Part shown: positions 1 to 7,759 of the stretch, in pieces
How positions within the stretch are numbered: the stretch's first letter is position 1
Layout of the letters: each line of letters opens with the position of its first letter
Origin: Candidatus Epulonipiscium sp.
GTDB taxonomy: Bacteria > Bacillota > Clostridia > Lachnospirales > Defluviitaleaceae
Direction: 5' to 3'
Assembly: GCA_012519955.1 (NCBI GenBank)
Contig: JAAYPH010000179.1
Coordinates: 1-42,749, forward strand
Length of the DNA: 42,749 nucleotides
The notes under the pieces: generated by a model
What the model saw: the letters and a program-made list of their open reading frames with translations, nothing else
Databases searched by the model: none
Told to the model about the DNA's origin: nothing
Position numbers and translations under genes: made by a program

Positions 1-18
1 ACATACTAAAATATTCAT
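1..18 (-). CDS. Start of a truncated gene, probably electron transfer flavoprotein beta subunit
   Basis: Only six codons lie in the window, reading MNILVC from an ATG at 18. A strong ribosome binding site (AGGAAAGGTGAT) sits just upstream, and the gene starts 30 bases after the lactate permease stop on the same strand. Many EtfB proteins begin MNI(L/V)VC followed by (I/V)KQVP. In anaerobes such as Acetobacterium, lactate permease, EtfB, EtfA and a flavin lactate dehydrogenase share an operon. The assignment is an inference from six residues and the context. Confidence 0.5.
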
Positions 19-48
19 TCTATCACCTTTCCTTTTCGTTAGATTTTA

Positions 49-1590
49 TTAAATCAAATACTGTATTCCTACATAGGTGAATATCCCTACTATGGCAAGG
101 AAAAGAATGTAATATTTTATAACACCTTTTAGAAGTACGCTTTCTTTCCCCTGCAAATTCACTGCTGCCACTGCTATCGCTATACTTTGTGGCGAAATCA
201 TCTTTGCTGTGATTGCTCCCGCCGTATTGGATGCAGCAATCCAGGATTGATTCAAATTAAGCGCTATCGATGTTTCAAGCTGCAGACCACCAAATAAAAC
301 GCTCGCAGAGGTACCGCTGCCTGTTACAAAAGTTCCGATAGAACCAAGAAACGGTGCAAATAAAGGATAATAGGAACCAGTAAGGGTAACAAACATAATT
401 GCTATAGAACCGATCATTCCGCTGTAGCCCATAAGTTTTGCAGAAGCCATAATCGATATAATCGTTATAATGGTCTTTGATAATTGAAGCACTGTATCTT
501 TAAAGATGGTTAATATTTTTGAAAAATTAGCTCCTTGGATTTTACCGCCTATAATGGCTGCAAAAATAATCCACACTCCAGGGGTGGTCAGCCAGGAAAA
601 CGTATATGGCGCAGCTCCTTCTCCCGTATATATATTGACTGAAGTCTTTACTCCAGCCAGAAGCTGATTTAGAGGAGCAATTAAATTAGAAGTTACAATT
701 AAGAATATAAATATTAAAATAAACGGACTCCATGCCAGCAATGCTTCTTTGCTGCTTACTTTGTTATTCGTTTGCTCTTCTAAGCAGTATTCCGAAGGAA
801 TCTCTTTTTTTCCAAAAAATTTGGCTGCCCATATTGTACATGCCATGGAGCACACCGATCCGATGACAACCGGCAGTTCAGCGCCAAGATATCTGGCAAC
901 CAGATATTCTGGGATTAAAAACGACAGACCTGATATCAGTGTTATAATTCCTATCCCTTTGAATGCTTTTTTAGATTTCCCGGTTAAAAATACCAAAATA
1001 AAAGGAGTCAAGATAATTAATGGGGCAAGCTGTATAACCGTATTGGTAGATAACTCAAAGACATTCAGTCCTGTAATTTTAGCCAGGGTCGTTGTTGGAA
1101 TTCCGATGGAACCAAAGGCAGTAGGCGTTGCATTTGCAATCAGGCAAACTATCGCAGCAAATACAGGATTAAAGCCTAGCCCCCAAAGCATACTGGCCGG
1201 AATGGCAACAGCAGTTCCAAAGCCCGCCATACCTTCCATAAATCCTCCAAATCCCCATGCAATAATCAAAACCAGAACTCTTTTATCATTTGTAACACTG
1301 GCTAACATTTTCTTAATGACTTCCATTTTTCCAGTAGAAACGCATACATTGTAAGTAAATATTGCAGCAATGATTACAATAATAATTGGCCAAAGTGCTA
1401 ATGCTGCTCCCTCAAAAATTGCTGTAACACTATCAAGAAATGGCATTTTCCATACAAAAACTGCAAGGACATATGCTATCCCCAGAGCTATGGCACATGC
1501 TTTAAATCCTGGTATCTTCAAGATCGTTAATGCAATAATCAGCCAAATAATCGGTAATAAAGCCAGTACAAATGCTAATGTCATATTCAT
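49..1590 (-). CDS. lctP: L-lactate permease (LctP/LldP family)
   Basis: This 513-residue, strongly hydrophobic protein has about a dozen or more membrane segments and the length usual for LctP/LldP permeases. It would import lactate (or glycolate) by ion symport across the cytoplasmic membrane. The glycine-rich stretch at residues 113-125 (GFGGFMEGMAGFG) and the SIGIPTTTLAKITGL-type segment further on are typical of the family. The ATG at 1590 has a GAGAGGGG ribosome binding site seven bases upstream. It has its own promoter, and two operator palindromes lie between that promoter and the gene. A GntR/FCD regulator gene lies directly upstream and a probable etfB directly downstream, so the context is lactate oxidation. 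Confidence 0.93.
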   Translation of the reverse strand: MNMTLAFVLALLPIIWLIIALTILKIPGFKACAIALGIAYVLAVFVWKMPFLDSVTAIFEGAALALWPIIIVIIAAIFTYNVCVSTGKMEVIKKMLASVTNDKRVLVLIIAWGFGGFMEGMAGFGTAVAIPASMLWGLGFNPVFAAIVCLIANATPTAFGSIGIPTTTLAKITGLNVFELSTNTVIQLAPLIILTPFILVFLTGKSKKAFKGIGIITLISGLSFLIPEYLVARYLGAELPVVIGSVCSMACTIWAAKFFGKKEIPSEYCLEEQTNNKVSSKEALLAWSPFILIFIFLIVTSNLIAPLNQLLAGVKTSVNIYTGEGAAPYTFSWLTTPGVWIIFAAIIGGKIQGANFSKILTIFKDTVLQLSKTIITIISIMASAKLMGYSGMIGSIAIMFVTLTGSYYPLFAPFLGSIGTFVTGSGTSASVLFGGLQLETSIALNLNQSWIAASNTAGAITAKMISPQSIAIAVAAVNLQGKESVLLKGVIKYYILFLAIVGIFTYVGIQYLI

Positions 1591-1659
1591 CTTTTTGCCC
1601 CTCTCATTTTTTAATTCATTTCAGTTTACTCATTACTCATCCCGGGATTTTCAGCAAAC

Positions 1660-1670
1660 TGGTCCTACCA
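1660..1670. promoter_or_regulatory. Operator 2 for the GntR/FCD regulator (TGGT-N3-ACCA)
   Basis: TGGTCCTACCA is the exact reverse complement of operator 1. The two centres are 52 bases apart, about five helical turns, so two dimers would sit on the same face of the DNA and could loop it. A lone half-site TGGTCC lies between them at 1691-1696. Confidence 0.72.
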
Positions 1671-1711
1671 ATTTTTTGTTTAAAAAAATATGGTCCATCA
1701 ACCTCTAATAC

Positions 1712-1722
1712 TGGTAGGACCA
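1712..1722. promoter_or_regulatory. Operator 1 for the GntR/FCD regulator (TGGT-N3-ACCA)
   Basis: TGGTAGGACCA is an eleven-base palindrome with the TGGT-N3-ACCA form bound by the LldR/PdhR/FadR branch of GntR regulators, flanked by AATT on the right. It covers about +12 to +22 of the predicted permease transcript, a position where a bound repressor would block early transcription. Site form is known for the family; the binding partner is inferred from the neighbouring gene. Confidence 0.75.
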
Positions 1723-1740
1723 ATTTTGTTTTGTAAGATT

Positions 1741-1769
1741 ATTATACTTTTAATTTATTTGACAGTCAA
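1741..1769 (-). promoter_or_regulatory. Promoter of the lactate permease operon
   Basis: On the minus strand a -35 TTGACT (1769-1764) is followed by exactly 17 bases and a perfect -10 TATAAT (1746-1741). Transcription should start near 1734, right before the first operator palindrome. It lies between the regulator stop (1803) and the permease start (1590), so the permease can be controlled separately from the regulator. Confidence 0.8.
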
Positions 1770-1802
1770 CAAATGTCACCTTTTTCACAAATCATTTATC
1801 CT

Positions 1803-2531
1803 TTATTGGTGATATGTGTGCAATTTTGCCATTATTTCTTCTTTTTCTTTTAATTTTTTGTCTACTATGTCAAAATGTTTGTTAATTGCTTGATAAGCCA
1901 ATACCTTATCTCTTAAAATTAGACTTTGCATCATCTCATTATGGGATTCATAAAGAACTGCCCTGCTATCTTCTGAACTTAATATTTCTCTTCTTAGATC
2001 TGCAATGAATTGATCTATGAGCTCGGAAAGGGCCTGTAATATATCCATAATCAATATATTTTTAGAGGCAAGCGCAATATTATAGTGAAGCTTTTTGTCC
2101 AAAATAACATTGTTCTCTTCTGTTTCATGCTCCAATTGTGAAATGATTTTTTGAAGTTCCATAATTTCATCATCCGATATATGATCTATTGCAAGGGTTA
2201 ATGCCTGTAGCTCCAATCCACGACGAAGCTGACTGATTTGTTGATAATCAATCTGATTCAGCAGAAACATCATAGAGATGGTTTCTACCAAGTTGCTTTC
2301 AAAATTACCTGTTAAATAATTTCCTGCGCCATGCTGACTTGAAATCACACCCATTACATCTAATGTACGAATCGCTTCTCGAACAGAATTGCGGCTTACC
2401 CCCAGGATTTCGGATAATTCCCTCTCCGCCGGTAATTTTTCTCCTATTTTTAGATTGCCTTGCCTAATTTGCATTTTGATATAGTCTATTACTTTTGTAT
2501 AGGATTTCTTAGATGCTTTTTTATCCTCCAT
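1803..2531 (-). CDS. GntR-family (FadR/FCD-type) regulator, probably lactate-responsive
   Basis: This 242-residue regulator has an N-terminal winged helix (about residues 10-75; PAERELSEILGVSRNSVREA at 34-53 is the classic GntR recognition region). The C-terminal all-helical FCD ligand domain (about 90-220) keeps the likely metal or ligand residues D145, H149, H197 and H219. It resembles LldR/PdhR-type proteins that sense lactate or pyruvate. The palindromes downstream of its stop codon are of the type such proteins bind and sit in front of the lactate permease, so it most likely represses that operon until substrate is present. The ATG at 2531 follows a GGGGAGA site. No matching palindrome was seen in front of its own gene. 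Confidence 0.88.
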   Translation of the reverse strand: MEDKKASKKSYTKVIDYIKMQIRQGNLKIGEKLPAERELSEILGVSRNSVREAIRTLDVMGVISSQHGAGNYLTGNFESNLVETISMMFLLNQIDYQQISQLRRGLELQALTLAIDHISDDEIMELQKIISQLEHETEENNVILDKKLHYNIALASKNILIMDILQALSELIDQFIADLRREILSSEDSRAVLYESHNEMMQSLILRDKVLAYQAINKHFDIVDKKLKEKEEIMAKLHTYHQ

Positions 2532-2747
2532 CAGTATCTCCCCTATTCCTCTGTTTAGATAATATTTCTTGTAAACAATTATAAACCTGATTATTTATTT
2601 TTTAAAAATAAAGCATTCTCTTATATCCTTCTAAACTAATATTACATAATTATATCATAATAGTGTTGCATTAATATCAATAATCTTATTTCAATCCAAA
2701 TAGGAAAATTGCATTGAAAAAAATATAGATAAATTTTCCATAGAATC

Positions 2748-2777
2748 TTGACATATTAAAACATATTGAATTATAAT
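2748..2777 (+). promoter_or_regulatory. Promoter for the interrupted methyltransferase-like gene
   Basis: TTGACA (2748-2753) and TATAAT (2772-2777) are separated by 18 bases, both perfect consensus boxes. The predicted start near 2784 leaves a leader of about 90 bases. The rest of the 343-base gap between the divergent genes (2532-2874) is AT-rich; apart from this promoter and the adjacent inverted repeat nothing was recognised in it. Confidence 0.7.
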
Positions 2778-2783
2778 TCAGGT

Positions 2784-2811
2784 AAACATATGAATACATG
2801 ATCATATGTTT
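2784..2811. repeat. Inverted repeat at the transcription start, possible operator
   Basis: Two ten-base arms (AAACATATGA and TCATATGTTT) are perfect reverse complements with an eight-base spacer. The repeat begins at the expected transcription start of the plus-strand promoter, a usual place for a repressor site. No cognate regulator can be named from the sequence. Confidence 0.5.
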
Positions 2812-2874
2812 GTTTAAGTAAAACTATTACTGTATTAAATTTTGATTAGACGTATAAAGGAGGTAATTATTCCT

Positions 2875-3465
2875 ATGAGCATCCTTCAGATTTCAGCAAT
2901 AATAATTTTGATTCTATTCTATGGAGCATATCTGACTAAATTAATTGTACAGAAACGTAAAGGCATACAAACGACTCAATTAGGTATTGGCAGTAAAAGC
3001 AAAAAGACACTATTGGTTGAGAAGCTGTTGAAATTTACTTCTTTTGTGATTGTACCAATAGAGTTAATAAGCATCCTGTTAGATACAAACAGCTTTCTGT
3101 CCGAAAAAGTTTGAATAAGTGGCATAGTTTTGGCTGCTGTTGGAGCTTTAGTTTTTATTATTGCTATGGTAACTATGAGGGACAGCTGGAGAGCAGGAAT
3201 TCCTGCCGAAGACAATACCCAAATGGTGACATCAGGAATTTATAGGATTAGCAGAAATCCTGCATTTCTCGGATTTGACCTTACATATATAGGATATTAT
3301 TTAGCCTTTGACAATCTCCCACTGCTATTGATTTCCCTATTCGCTGTGACTTTGATGCATCTGCAGATTTTAGAAGAAGAAAAATATCTAGCGAATAGGT
3401 TTGGTACAAAGTATTTAGAATATAAAAAGAATGTTGGAAGGTATTTAAAAATAGTCCCATTCTAA
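2875..3465 (+). pseudogene. Isoprenylcysteine carboxyl methyltransferase-like membrane protein, interrupted by one in-frame TGA
   Basis: One reading frame runs from the ATG at 2875 (AAAGGAGGT site at 2856-2864) to the stop at 3463-3465, broken only by TGA at 3112-3114 (codon 80). Read through, it gives about 196 residues. There are hydrophobic segments at the N-terminus and on both sides of the stop. The C-terminal half has the ICMT/phospholipid-methyltransferase signature: RDSWRAGI, then VTSGIYRISRNPAFLGFD, then an EEEKYLANRFGTKYLEYKKNVGRY tail. This family methylates small molecules or lipids at the membrane; the substrate here is unknown. TGA is used as an ordinary stop by several neighbouring genes, so recoding is unlikely. 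One C-to-T change (CGA to TGA) would explain it. A sequencing error is possible. The promoter and ribosome site look intact. Confidence 0.8.
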
Positions 3466-3524
3466 GTTTCCCCGATAAAATTTACATTGGTAGTCTAATA
3501 AATCAAACTGGAATTTGCATAAAC

Positions 3525-3567
3525 CAAAAAAACTCTTGTCAATAAATTTGGCAAGAGGTTTTTTTAT
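3525..3567. terminator. Bidirectional terminator
   Basis: A hairpin with CTCTTG/CAAGAG as its core is flanked by a run of A on the left and a run of T on the right, so it can end transcription from both strands. It lies between the converging methyltransferase-like gene (+) and the iron-transport operon (-). Confidence 0.75.
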
Positions 3568-3595
3568 CCCTTTTTCATTAATGTACAAGTCAAAA

Positions 3596-4423
3596 CTAAA
3601 CCGCTACTTCCTGATTGGTATTTAATCTGACATGATGTCTGCCCTTTGGTACGATAAACGGTGAGCCTGAAACAGGATCTTTTATAACGGAGCAGTCAAG
3701 ATTAAAGACCTTTTTAATTAACTCTTCTGTTATAATTTCAGAAGGCGCTCCCTGAGCAATCAGCTTCCCTTTATGAAGGGCAAAGATATGATCCGCATAA
3801 CGGGCTGAAAGATTGATATCATGAAGCACCATAACGATGGTGGTGCCTCTTTTTCGATTTAAGTCTGTTAATAAATCAAGAATTTCAACTTGATAAGTGA
3901 TATCCAGATAAGTAGTTGGCTCATCTAAAAGAAGAATATCCGTTTGTTGAGCAAGGGCCATGGCAATCCACACCCTTTGTCGCTGTCCTCCGGATAATTC
4001 GTCCACACAACGGTTAGCCAAGTCTGTAATCCCCATTATTTCCAAAGCTTCTTCCACAGCTTCATAATCTTTCGTACTCAGTCCTTTCAAAAAAGACTGA
4101 TACGGAAATCTTCCTCTCGCAACCAAATCTGCCACGGTAATGCCTTCTGGTACAATCGGAGATTGGGGTAAAAGTCCCAAAATTTGTGCCAGTTGCTTAG
4201 GCGGTATTTCACTGATTTTTTTCCCGTCAAGAAGCAGTTCTCCTGAGTTTGGTTTAATAAGCCTGGCAAGAGTCTTAAGCAAAGTGGATTTTCCACAGGC
4301 ATTGGCGCCAATAATAACGCTAATTTTATTGTCTGGAATCGTGATATCAATACCATCTATTATAATTTTTTTATCATATCCAGCGACGATATGACTCGCT
4401 TTTAGGGATTGTAATTTCTTCAT
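3596..4423 (-). CDS. Iron-siderophore ABC transporter, ATP-binding protein
   Basis: This 275-residue ATPase powers import of ferric siderophore (or heme/cobalamin-type substrates). Visible motifs are the Walker A loop GANACGKST (39-47), the Q-loop around PQSP (86-89), the ABC signature LSGGQ (143-147), the Walker B DILLLDEP (162-169) and the switch histidine H201. Length and sequence fit the FhuC/FecE/YusV group. Its start overlaps the stop of the upstream permease gene by four bases (ATGA), as expected for translational coupling, and it is the last gene of the four-gene operon. A bidirectional terminator follows about 30 bases downstream. Confidence 0.93.
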   Translation of the reverse strand: MKKLQSLKASHIVAGYDKKIIIDGIDITIPDNKISVIIGANACGKSTLLKTLARLIKPNSGELLLDGKKISEIPPKQLAQILGLLPQSPIVPEGITVADLVARGRFPYQSFLKGLSTKDYEAVEEALEIMGITDLANRCVDELSGGQRQRVWIAMALAQQTDILLLDEPTTYLDITYQVEILDLLTDLNRKRGTTIVMVLHDINLSARYADHIFALHKGKLIAQGAPSEIITEELIKKVFNLDCSVIKDPVSGSPFIVPKGRHHVRLNTNQEVAV

Positions 4424-5454
4424 GCTGACCCTCCTGTTTGATTCATACGAATCAGTAGTATAATTAAATAAGGTGCCCCTAAAATTCCGGTAATGACTCC
4501 CACTGGAAATCGCGTATTAAAGGCAAGCTGACCAATAAGGTCAGCACCTAGTACTAAAACAGCACCTACAAGTCCTGCCGGAAATTCGTTGGGAGTACCC
4601 ATACCCACAAGCTTCGATGCAATCGGTCCGGCTAAAAAAGCTACAAAGGAGATAGGTCCTGTAACTGCAGTGGCACAAGCTATTAAAACCACAGAACTAA
4701 GAATCAATAAAAGTCGTACCAAGTCCGTTCTCACCCCAAGGGTTATAGCAGATTGCTCCCCTAGTTCTAAGATTCTAAGATGTCTTCCCAACAAAATGAT
4801 GATGAGTCCAAAGGGGATTACAACAAAGAAAAGTTTAGGAATACTCATCATCTGAATTCCATTAAGACTTCCGCTAAGCCATCTGTAAGCAGCAGGTACG
4901 TCATGCTGTGGCGCCCTGAGTAGTAAAAAAGATATTACGGCATTAAGCATTGCCTGTATGCCTATCCCAATGAGTATTAATTTCCCTCCTGAGAATTTAC
5001 CGATCTTTGAAAGCATGTAAATCAATGCAGCAACAAAAAGCCCTGAAATCACAGCAACAACGGAAACAATAGCTCCACTCATTTTTAACAAAAGTATACA
5101 AATCATTGCTCCTGCGCTGGAACCGACCGTTACTCCTATGATATCGGGACTCGCTAAAGGATTTCGTAAGATTGTTTGAAACGTACTGCCTGCCATCCCA
5201 AAGGCTATCCCAACAAGAAGTCCGGATAACATTCTAGGCAAGCGTAAAGCCCCTATGGCAAAAGAAGCCCCCTGAATCTGTTCTCCCATCAGGACTTTTA
5301 GGACCACAGAAATTGGATATATGGTATTCCCCAATAAAAGCAAAGAAATACTAAGGGCTAAAGTAAGCACCCCTAAAAAAAGGGTGACGATAATCCAACG
5401 CTTCTGCCTCCGTCGATATCCTGCTTTAATACTGCTAAGATTATTTCGAATCAT
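4420..5454 (-). CDS. Iron-siderophore ABC transporter, FecCD-family permease (second subunit)
   Basis: This 344-residue membrane protein of the FecCD/BtuC family has roughly ten hydrophobic segments. A basic N-terminus precedes the first segment near residue 20. Typical family stretches are LRLPRMLSGLLVGIAFGMAG, RNPLASPDIIGVTVGSSAGA and TAVTGPISFVAFLAGPIAS. It would pair with the neighbouring permease to form the channel dimer. It overlaps both neighbours by four bases (ATGA), so all subunits are translated together. Confidence 0.92.
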   Translation of the reverse strand: MIRNNLSSIKAGYRRRQKRWIIVTLFLGVLTLALSISLLLLGNTIYPISVVLKVLMGEQIQGASFAIGALRLPRMLSGLLVGIAFGMAGSTFQTILRNPLASPDIIGVTVGSSAGAMICILLLKMSGAIVSVVAVISGLFVAALIYMLSKIGKFSGGKLILIGIGIQAMLNAVISFLLLRAPQHDVPAAYRWLSGSLNGIQMMSIPKLFFVVIPFGLIIILLGRHLRILELGEQSAITLGVRTDLVRLLLILSSVVLIACATAVTGPISFVAFLAGPIASKLVGMGTPNEFPAGLVGAVLVLGADLIGQLAFNTRFPVGVITGILGAPYLIILLIRMNQTGGSA

Positions 5455-6449
5455 AATGCTCGCCCCTTCGCTCTCATCGCAATAATAATAAGTATTGGAG
5501 CCCCTATAAATGCTGTTACTATGCCTGCTTCCAATTCCCCTGGACTGCCAATCAATCTTCCCATAACGTCAGAAAGGGTTAAGAGAATTGCTCCACCCAA
5601 AGCTGACATAGGGACAATCCATCGCAAATTAGGCCCCAAAATAAGGCGCATGGTATGCGGAACCATAAGCCCTACAAATCCAATCGGTCCCGCAAGAGCT
5701 GTAGTCGCACCACAAAGAAGGACTCCGGCCAATGCCCCTATAAGTCTTACGACTCCAACCCGAACGCCTAAACCAGTTGCAATGTCATCTCCCATTGCAA
5801 GCGCATCCAAAGCAGGAGTAACTATTAAGCCTAAAATTAAGCCAATAACAAGAAAGGGAAGTATGGAGAATATTCCCTCCCATGTCGCCCCACTGATGCT
5901 TCCAACTTGCCAGAAGCGAACCGCATTCATAACTTGTTCTCTAGGCATAATAATGGCACTCACCAAAGAGGATAGCGCCGCACTGGTGGCTGCACCGGCT
6001 AAAACGAGTTTAATGGGTGTTGCTCCGCCAGGCCCCAGGGAACCTATTCCATAAACAAATACTGTTGTGATTGCAGCACCAATTAAAGCAATAAATATAT
6101 ATTCCTCCGGAGAACTAATGCCAAAGAATGCAATCCCTCCCACAACAAACAATGTCGCTCCGGTATTGACTCCTAAGATACTTGGATCTGCTATTGGATT
6201 ACGGGTAATAGCCTGCATCAATGCACCGGATACCCCTAGGGCACTTCCGGCTATGATGCCAAAAACAGTTCTTGGGATTCGTTCATGAACCACTATCTCA
6301 TTAATGGTTGTCATTCGGGAGTGTATCAAAGTGTCCAATACTTCATTAAAGCTAATAAAACGTGCTCCAAATGCTAAAGATAGTAAAACACATAATGACA
6401 AACTGAGTAAACTGATCATAACTAACAGGAGTTTTTTAGAGCGCTTCAT
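5451..6449 (-). CDS. Iron-siderophore ABC transporter, FecCD-family permease (first subunit)
   Basis: This 332-residue FecCD-type permease is the partner of the next gene. It shows VHERIPRTVFGIIAGSALGV, TRNPIADPSILGVNTGA and ATTALAGPIGFVGLMVPH, which are the standard family signatures, including the segment that couples to the ATPase. About ten membrane segments are apparent. Its ATG overlaps the TGA of the binding-protein gene, and its own TGA overlaps the next ATG. Confidence 0.92.
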   Translation of the reverse strand: MKRSKKLLLVMISLLSLSLCVLLSLAFGARFISFNEVLDTLIHSRMTTINEIVVHERIPRTVFGIIAGSALGVSGALMQAITRNPIADPSILGVNTGATLFVVGGIAFFGISSPEEYIFIALIGAAITTVFVYGIGSLGPGGATPIKLVLAGAATSAALSSLVSAIIMPREQVMNAVRFWQVGSISGATWEGIFSILPFLVIGLILGLIVTPALDALAMGDDIATGLGVRVGVVRLIGALAGVLLCGATTALAGPIGFVGLMVPHTMRLILGPNLRWIVPMSALGGAILLTLSDVMGRLIGSPGELEAGIVTAFIGAPILIIIAMRAKGRAL

Positions 6450-7489
6450 TCTACTTTATCAGCTGCCTCTCCAATAATAGTAAGATATTCATCAATTGTA
6501 GCCGGAATGGAAAGTGCACTTGGTGTAGCAGATGCAGCTAAAGGTGTACCATCTTCAATTAATGCAACTGAACCACTCTTAATGGCTGGAAGGCTTCCAA
6601 GCAAAGGATCTGCCTGAAGTGCTTCTAATAATTCATCATTGCCGTAGGCTATAATCACTTCAACGTCTTGAAGTAAATCCACATTTTCTGAACTTAATTC
6701 CAAATAAAAGCTATTGGTATCCTGAGCTAATTTTGCAATACTGTCCGGTAATTCCATCCCTAAATCTAAAAGATAAGCTGCACGGGGATCATTGGGATGA
6801 TATATGTAGAACTTTCCTAAATCTGACGGAGTAAAAGCAAAGAAAGCTGCTTTTTTACCTTTTATGCCTGGATGTCCACTAACTTTTTCTTCTATCAAAG
6901 CTTCTAATTCCTCAACTAAGGCTTCCCCTTCAGATTGCATGCCCATGCCAGTTGCATTGACAGTAATTTGTTCACGCCAATAGGTTTGCCATGGAAATTC
7001 TGGATACGCCACGACAGGAGCGATTTGACTCAATAAATCGTATTCTTCCTGGGTGATTCCTGAATAAGCGGCAAGTATAACGTCAGGTTGAACATCACTA
7101 ATTGCTTCGTAATTCAAACCATCTGTATCATTAAAAATAATAGGTTCTTCCTCTCCCAATTCTTTAAATTTAGCTAAAGTCCAAGGCAAAAGACCGCTGC
7201 CATCAAGTACTCCGTAATTGGCCTGGGAAACGCCAACAGGAACAACCCCTAATGCCAAAGGCAGGTCTTGATTTCCCCAAGCAATAGCAGCAACCCGTTC
7301 TGGTTTGCTTTCTATAATCGTTTCTCCAAAGGCGTGTTGAATCACTATTGGATAGTCACCAGTAGATTCTGAACTCTGTGTATTTTCTTCCAGGGATGGT
7401 ACAGTAGTTTGTTTACTTCCACACCCTGTTAATACAATACTAAGTACAAATAAAAGGGTAAAAATAAATTTAAACTTTGGGTAATTCAT
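6446..7489 (-). CDS. Iron-siderophore substrate-binding lipoprotein
   Basis: This 347-residue binding protein captures the ferric chelate outside the cell and delivers it to the permease pair. A signal peptide ends in the lipobox LTGC, with C23 as the lipidated residue. The mature part is a Fe3+-siderophore-binding (TroA/FhuD-like) domain: residues such as ESKPERVAAIAWGNQDLPLALG and YEAISDVQPDVILA are typical. The ATG at 7489 was chosen because it follows an AGAAAGGAAG site and gives a clean signal peptide. An ATG fourteen codons earlier would put charged residues in front of it. It is the first gene of the operon, under a Fur-box promoter. Confidence 0.92.
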   Translation of the reverse strand: MNYPKFKFIFTLLFVLSIVLTGCGSKQTTVPSLEENTQSSESTGDYPIVIQHAFGETIIESKPERVAAIAWGNQDLPLALGVVPVGVSQANYGVLDGSGLLPWTLAKFKELGEEEPIIFNDTDGLNYEAISDVQPDVILAAYSGITQEEYDLLSQIAPVVAYPEFPWQTYWREQITVNATGMGMQSEGEALVEELEALIEEKVSGHPGIKGKKAAFFAFTPSDLGKFYIYHPNDPRAAYLLDLGMELPDSIAKLAQDTNSFYLELSSENVDLLQDVEVIIAYGNDELLEALQADPLLGSLPAIKSGSVALIEDGTPLAASATPSALSIPATIDEYLTIIGEAADKVE

Positions 7490-7550
7490 GATATTTTCTT
7501 CCTTTCTTCTGTGAAATAAAATTATGTACAACTCTTTTTCAATATATCGC

Positions 7551-7599
7551 TGATAATGATTATCGTTATTATACTATAATAATAATCATTACATGTCAA
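7551..7599 (-). promoter_or_regulatory. Fur-regulated promoter of the iron importer operon
   Basis: The core TGATAATGATTATCG (7551-7565) matches the 7-1-7 Fur palindrome at 14 of 15 positions; the surrounding 19 bases match the classic Fur box at 16. On the minus strand a perfect -35 TTGACA (7599-7594) is followed by a -10 such as TAGTAT (7576-7571, 17-base spacing), adjoining the Fur box. A second, weaker Fur-like stretch with ATAATAATCATTA overlaps the spacer. Iron-loaded Fur would block the polymerase, so the importer should be made when iron is scarce. Confidence 0.85.
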
Positions 7600-7683
7600 C
7601 TGTTTTACTCAGAACTTATATAAAATTTGGCAATTTCCCTACATGATTTTTCCAAATAGAATCAAGATGATCTTGTTTTATTC

Positions 7684-7713
7684 AAAAAAATAGCGTGCAA
7701 AAAAACTGCACGC
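7684..7713 (-). terminator. Terminator of the MscS-channel gene
   Basis: GCGTGCA (7693-7699) and TGCACGC (7707-7713) form a seven-base stem with a seven-base loop. Read on the minus strand it is followed by TATTTTTTT, a rho-independent terminator about 45 bases after the channel gene. Confidence 0.8.
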
Positions 7714-7759
7714 ATTCCTTCTATATATTTAATTTCTAAAATAATAAAGCCAAAACACA

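Noticed and set aside
749..1354. 201-codon plus-strand frame
   Set aside because: It lies fully inside the lactate permease gene on the other strand, has low-complexity proline/isoleucine composition typical of a shadow of a membrane protein, and no ribosome site.
3112..3114. TGA read as selenocysteine or tryptophan in the methyltransferase-like gene
   Set aside because: TGA ends neighbouring genes (for example the ATGA overlaps at 4420, 5451 and 20340), there is no hairpin typical of a selenocysteine signal right after it that I could see, and the family is not known for selenocysteine.
5521..6054. 177-codon plus-strand frame
   Set aside because: It is antisense to the FecCD permease gene; composition rich in Pro, Ala and Arg is the mirror of membrane segments.
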